Below are positions 5,727 to 6,285 of a stretch of DNA of 6,285 bases, one piece after another. Both the position numbers and the translations under genes were made by a program. Each line of letters begins with the position of its first letter. Within the stretch, counting starts at the first letter, position 1. Source of the DNA: JAUJOE01 sp038252945 (GTDB lineage: Bacteria; Actinomycetota; Actinomycetes; Propionibacteriales; Nocardioidaceae); assembly GCA_038252945.1 (NCBI GenBank), contig JBBSHN010000127.1:1-6285 (forward strand). Reading direction: 5' to 3'. The notes under the pieces were generated by a model that saw only the letters and a program-made list of their open reading frames with translations, was not told the origin of the DNA and did not search any database.

Positions 5727-5736
5727 CAGCATGCTG
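5727..5736. promoter_or_regulatory. 10-bp perfect palindrome CAGCATGCTG
   Basis: A perfect 10-base palindrome lies 8 bases after the 5699-5719 hairpin and 63 bases before the membrane protein start. A dimeric repressor site is possible, but no second copy or family consensus is recognisable, and a 10-mer palindrome alone is weak evidence. Confidence 0.25.
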
Positions 5737-5799
5737 GCTCTCGGCTATCTCGTCTCCGTCCACCCGGGTCGGTTTCTCCCAAGCGTGCCGGGGTAAGAA

Positions 5800-6264
5800 G
5801 TGCGCATGCTCAGCCGAATGCTCAAAGGCGCCGCCGCAGGCGCAGCCGGGACGACAGCCCTCAACGCCGTGACGTACCTCGACATGGCCGTCCGCGGCCG
5901 ACCCACCAGCAGCACGCCAGAAGACACCGTCGAGAAGTTGGCGGATCGAGCCAACGTTACGATCCCCGGCGAGGAGGACACGCGAAACAACCGAGTGGCA
6001 GGTCTCGGGCCGCTGCTCGGGCTGGTCGCCGGCGTAGCCGCAGGAGCGGCGTACGGCGCCCTTACAGCGCTGACGGGCACGCCAAAGCTGCGCACCGGCA
6101 TCCTCGTCACCGGGCTATCCGCCTTGCTCGTCGGCAACGCGCCCATGACCGTTCTTGGGATCACCGACCCACTGCAGTGGAACACGGAAGCCTGGCTGAG
6201 CGACATCGTGCCGCACGTCGCGTATGGAGTAGTCACGGCGGCGGCGTACGACGCGATGACGTGA
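5800..6264 (+). CDS. Small uncharacterised integral membrane protein
   Basis: The product is 154 residues with about four hydrophobic segments: residues 8-28 (Gly/Ala-rich), 66-90, 98-120 and 134-151. A polar loop of roughly 40 residues (RGRPTSSTPEDTVEKLADR, then IPGEED) follows the first segment. Features such as TALNAVTYLDMAVRGRP, DPLQW near residue 125 and PHVAYG near 138 look like a recurrent actinobacterial hypothetical membrane protein, but I know no assigned function. The start is uncertain: GTG 5800 has GGGG (5790-5793) 6 bases upstream, while the in-frame ATG 5806 has only AAGAAG nearby. The choice changes the product by two residues. It follows a 197-base gap, so it probably has its own promoter. 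Confidence 0.75.
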   Translation: MRMLSRMLKGAAAGAAGTTALNAVTYLDMAVRGRPTSSTPEDTVEKLADRANVTIPGEEDTRNNRVAGLGPLLGLVAGVAAGAAYGALTALTGTPKLRTGILVTGLSALLVGNAPMTVLGITDPLQWNTEAWLSDIVPHVAYGVVTAAAYDAMT

Positions 6265-6285
6265 GCTTCAACGTTGCTGACCCGA

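Larger units (their letters stand above)
5603..5799. other. Non-coding gap
   Basis: This 197-base stretch lies between the sulfotransferase and the membrane protein gene. I see no supported ORF with a ribosome binding site. It holds a 7-bp hairpin and a 10-bp palindrome, listed separately, and no clear -35/-10 pair for the downstream gene. Confidence 0.6.

Noticed and set aside
5745..6236. Minus-strand ORF of 163 codons opposite the membrane protein gene
   Set aside because: The plus-strand reading has coherent hydrophobic segments and recurrent motifs. The minus reading is Ser/Thr/Pro-rich shadow sequence without family resemblance.

Overview
The window looks like a piece of a high-GC Actinomycetota chromosome. 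Coding regions are G/C-rich at third codon positions. The gene content fits too: a coenzyme B12-dependent (class II) ribonucleotide reductase with a TSCPD domain and Cys-rich tail, a GAF-ANTAR regulator, a MerR-type B12-binding regulator and a small actinobacterial-style membrane protein. I cannot name a genus from sequence alone. There are no tRNA, rRNA or CRISPR signatures and no transposase.

Layout. (1) 1-2859, plus strand: the 3' part of an nrdJ gene that runs in from the left edge. Its first 441 bases encode the C-terminal half of an intein (second LAGLIDADG motif, blocks F and G, ending His-Asn). The extein resumes at 442 with the first catalytic cysteine. Two AT-rich tracts carrying TTA codons interrupt the GC-rich gene. 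One directly follows the intein; the other covers the thiyl-radical cysteine motif, where no intein is present now. (2) 2860-2941: convergent intergenic gap with a weak hairpin. (3) 3760-2942, minus strand: a GAF-ANTAR RNA-binding regulator. (4) 3761-4062: divergent regulatory region. It contains a 13-bp-stem hairpin (3815-3855) whose loop reads as a strong Shine-Dalgarno sequence on the plus strand and as CCUCC (anti-Shine-Dalgarno) on the minus strand, a possible 35-residue ORF, and candidate promoters for both flanking genes. (5) 4063-5007, plus: a MerR plus B12-binding regulator related to CarH/LitR. (6) 5004-5602, plus: a sulfotransferase-family gene overlapping the regulator by ATGA and split by an apparent one-base deletion near 5172-5190. 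(7) 5603-5799: non-coding, with a 7-bp hairpin and a 10-bp palindrome. (8) 5800-6264, plus: a small uncharacterised membrane protein.

How the parts may fit together. Two products, NrdJ and the CarH-like regulator, are expected to bind coenzyme B12. The two regulators (GAF-ANTAR and CarH-like) are transcribed divergently from a structured intergenic region. The CarH-like gene and the sulfotransferase form a coupled pair, although the second member appears broken in this sequence. NrdJ converges on the GAF-ANTAR gene and is probably a separate transcription unit. Any regulatory link between them is inference.
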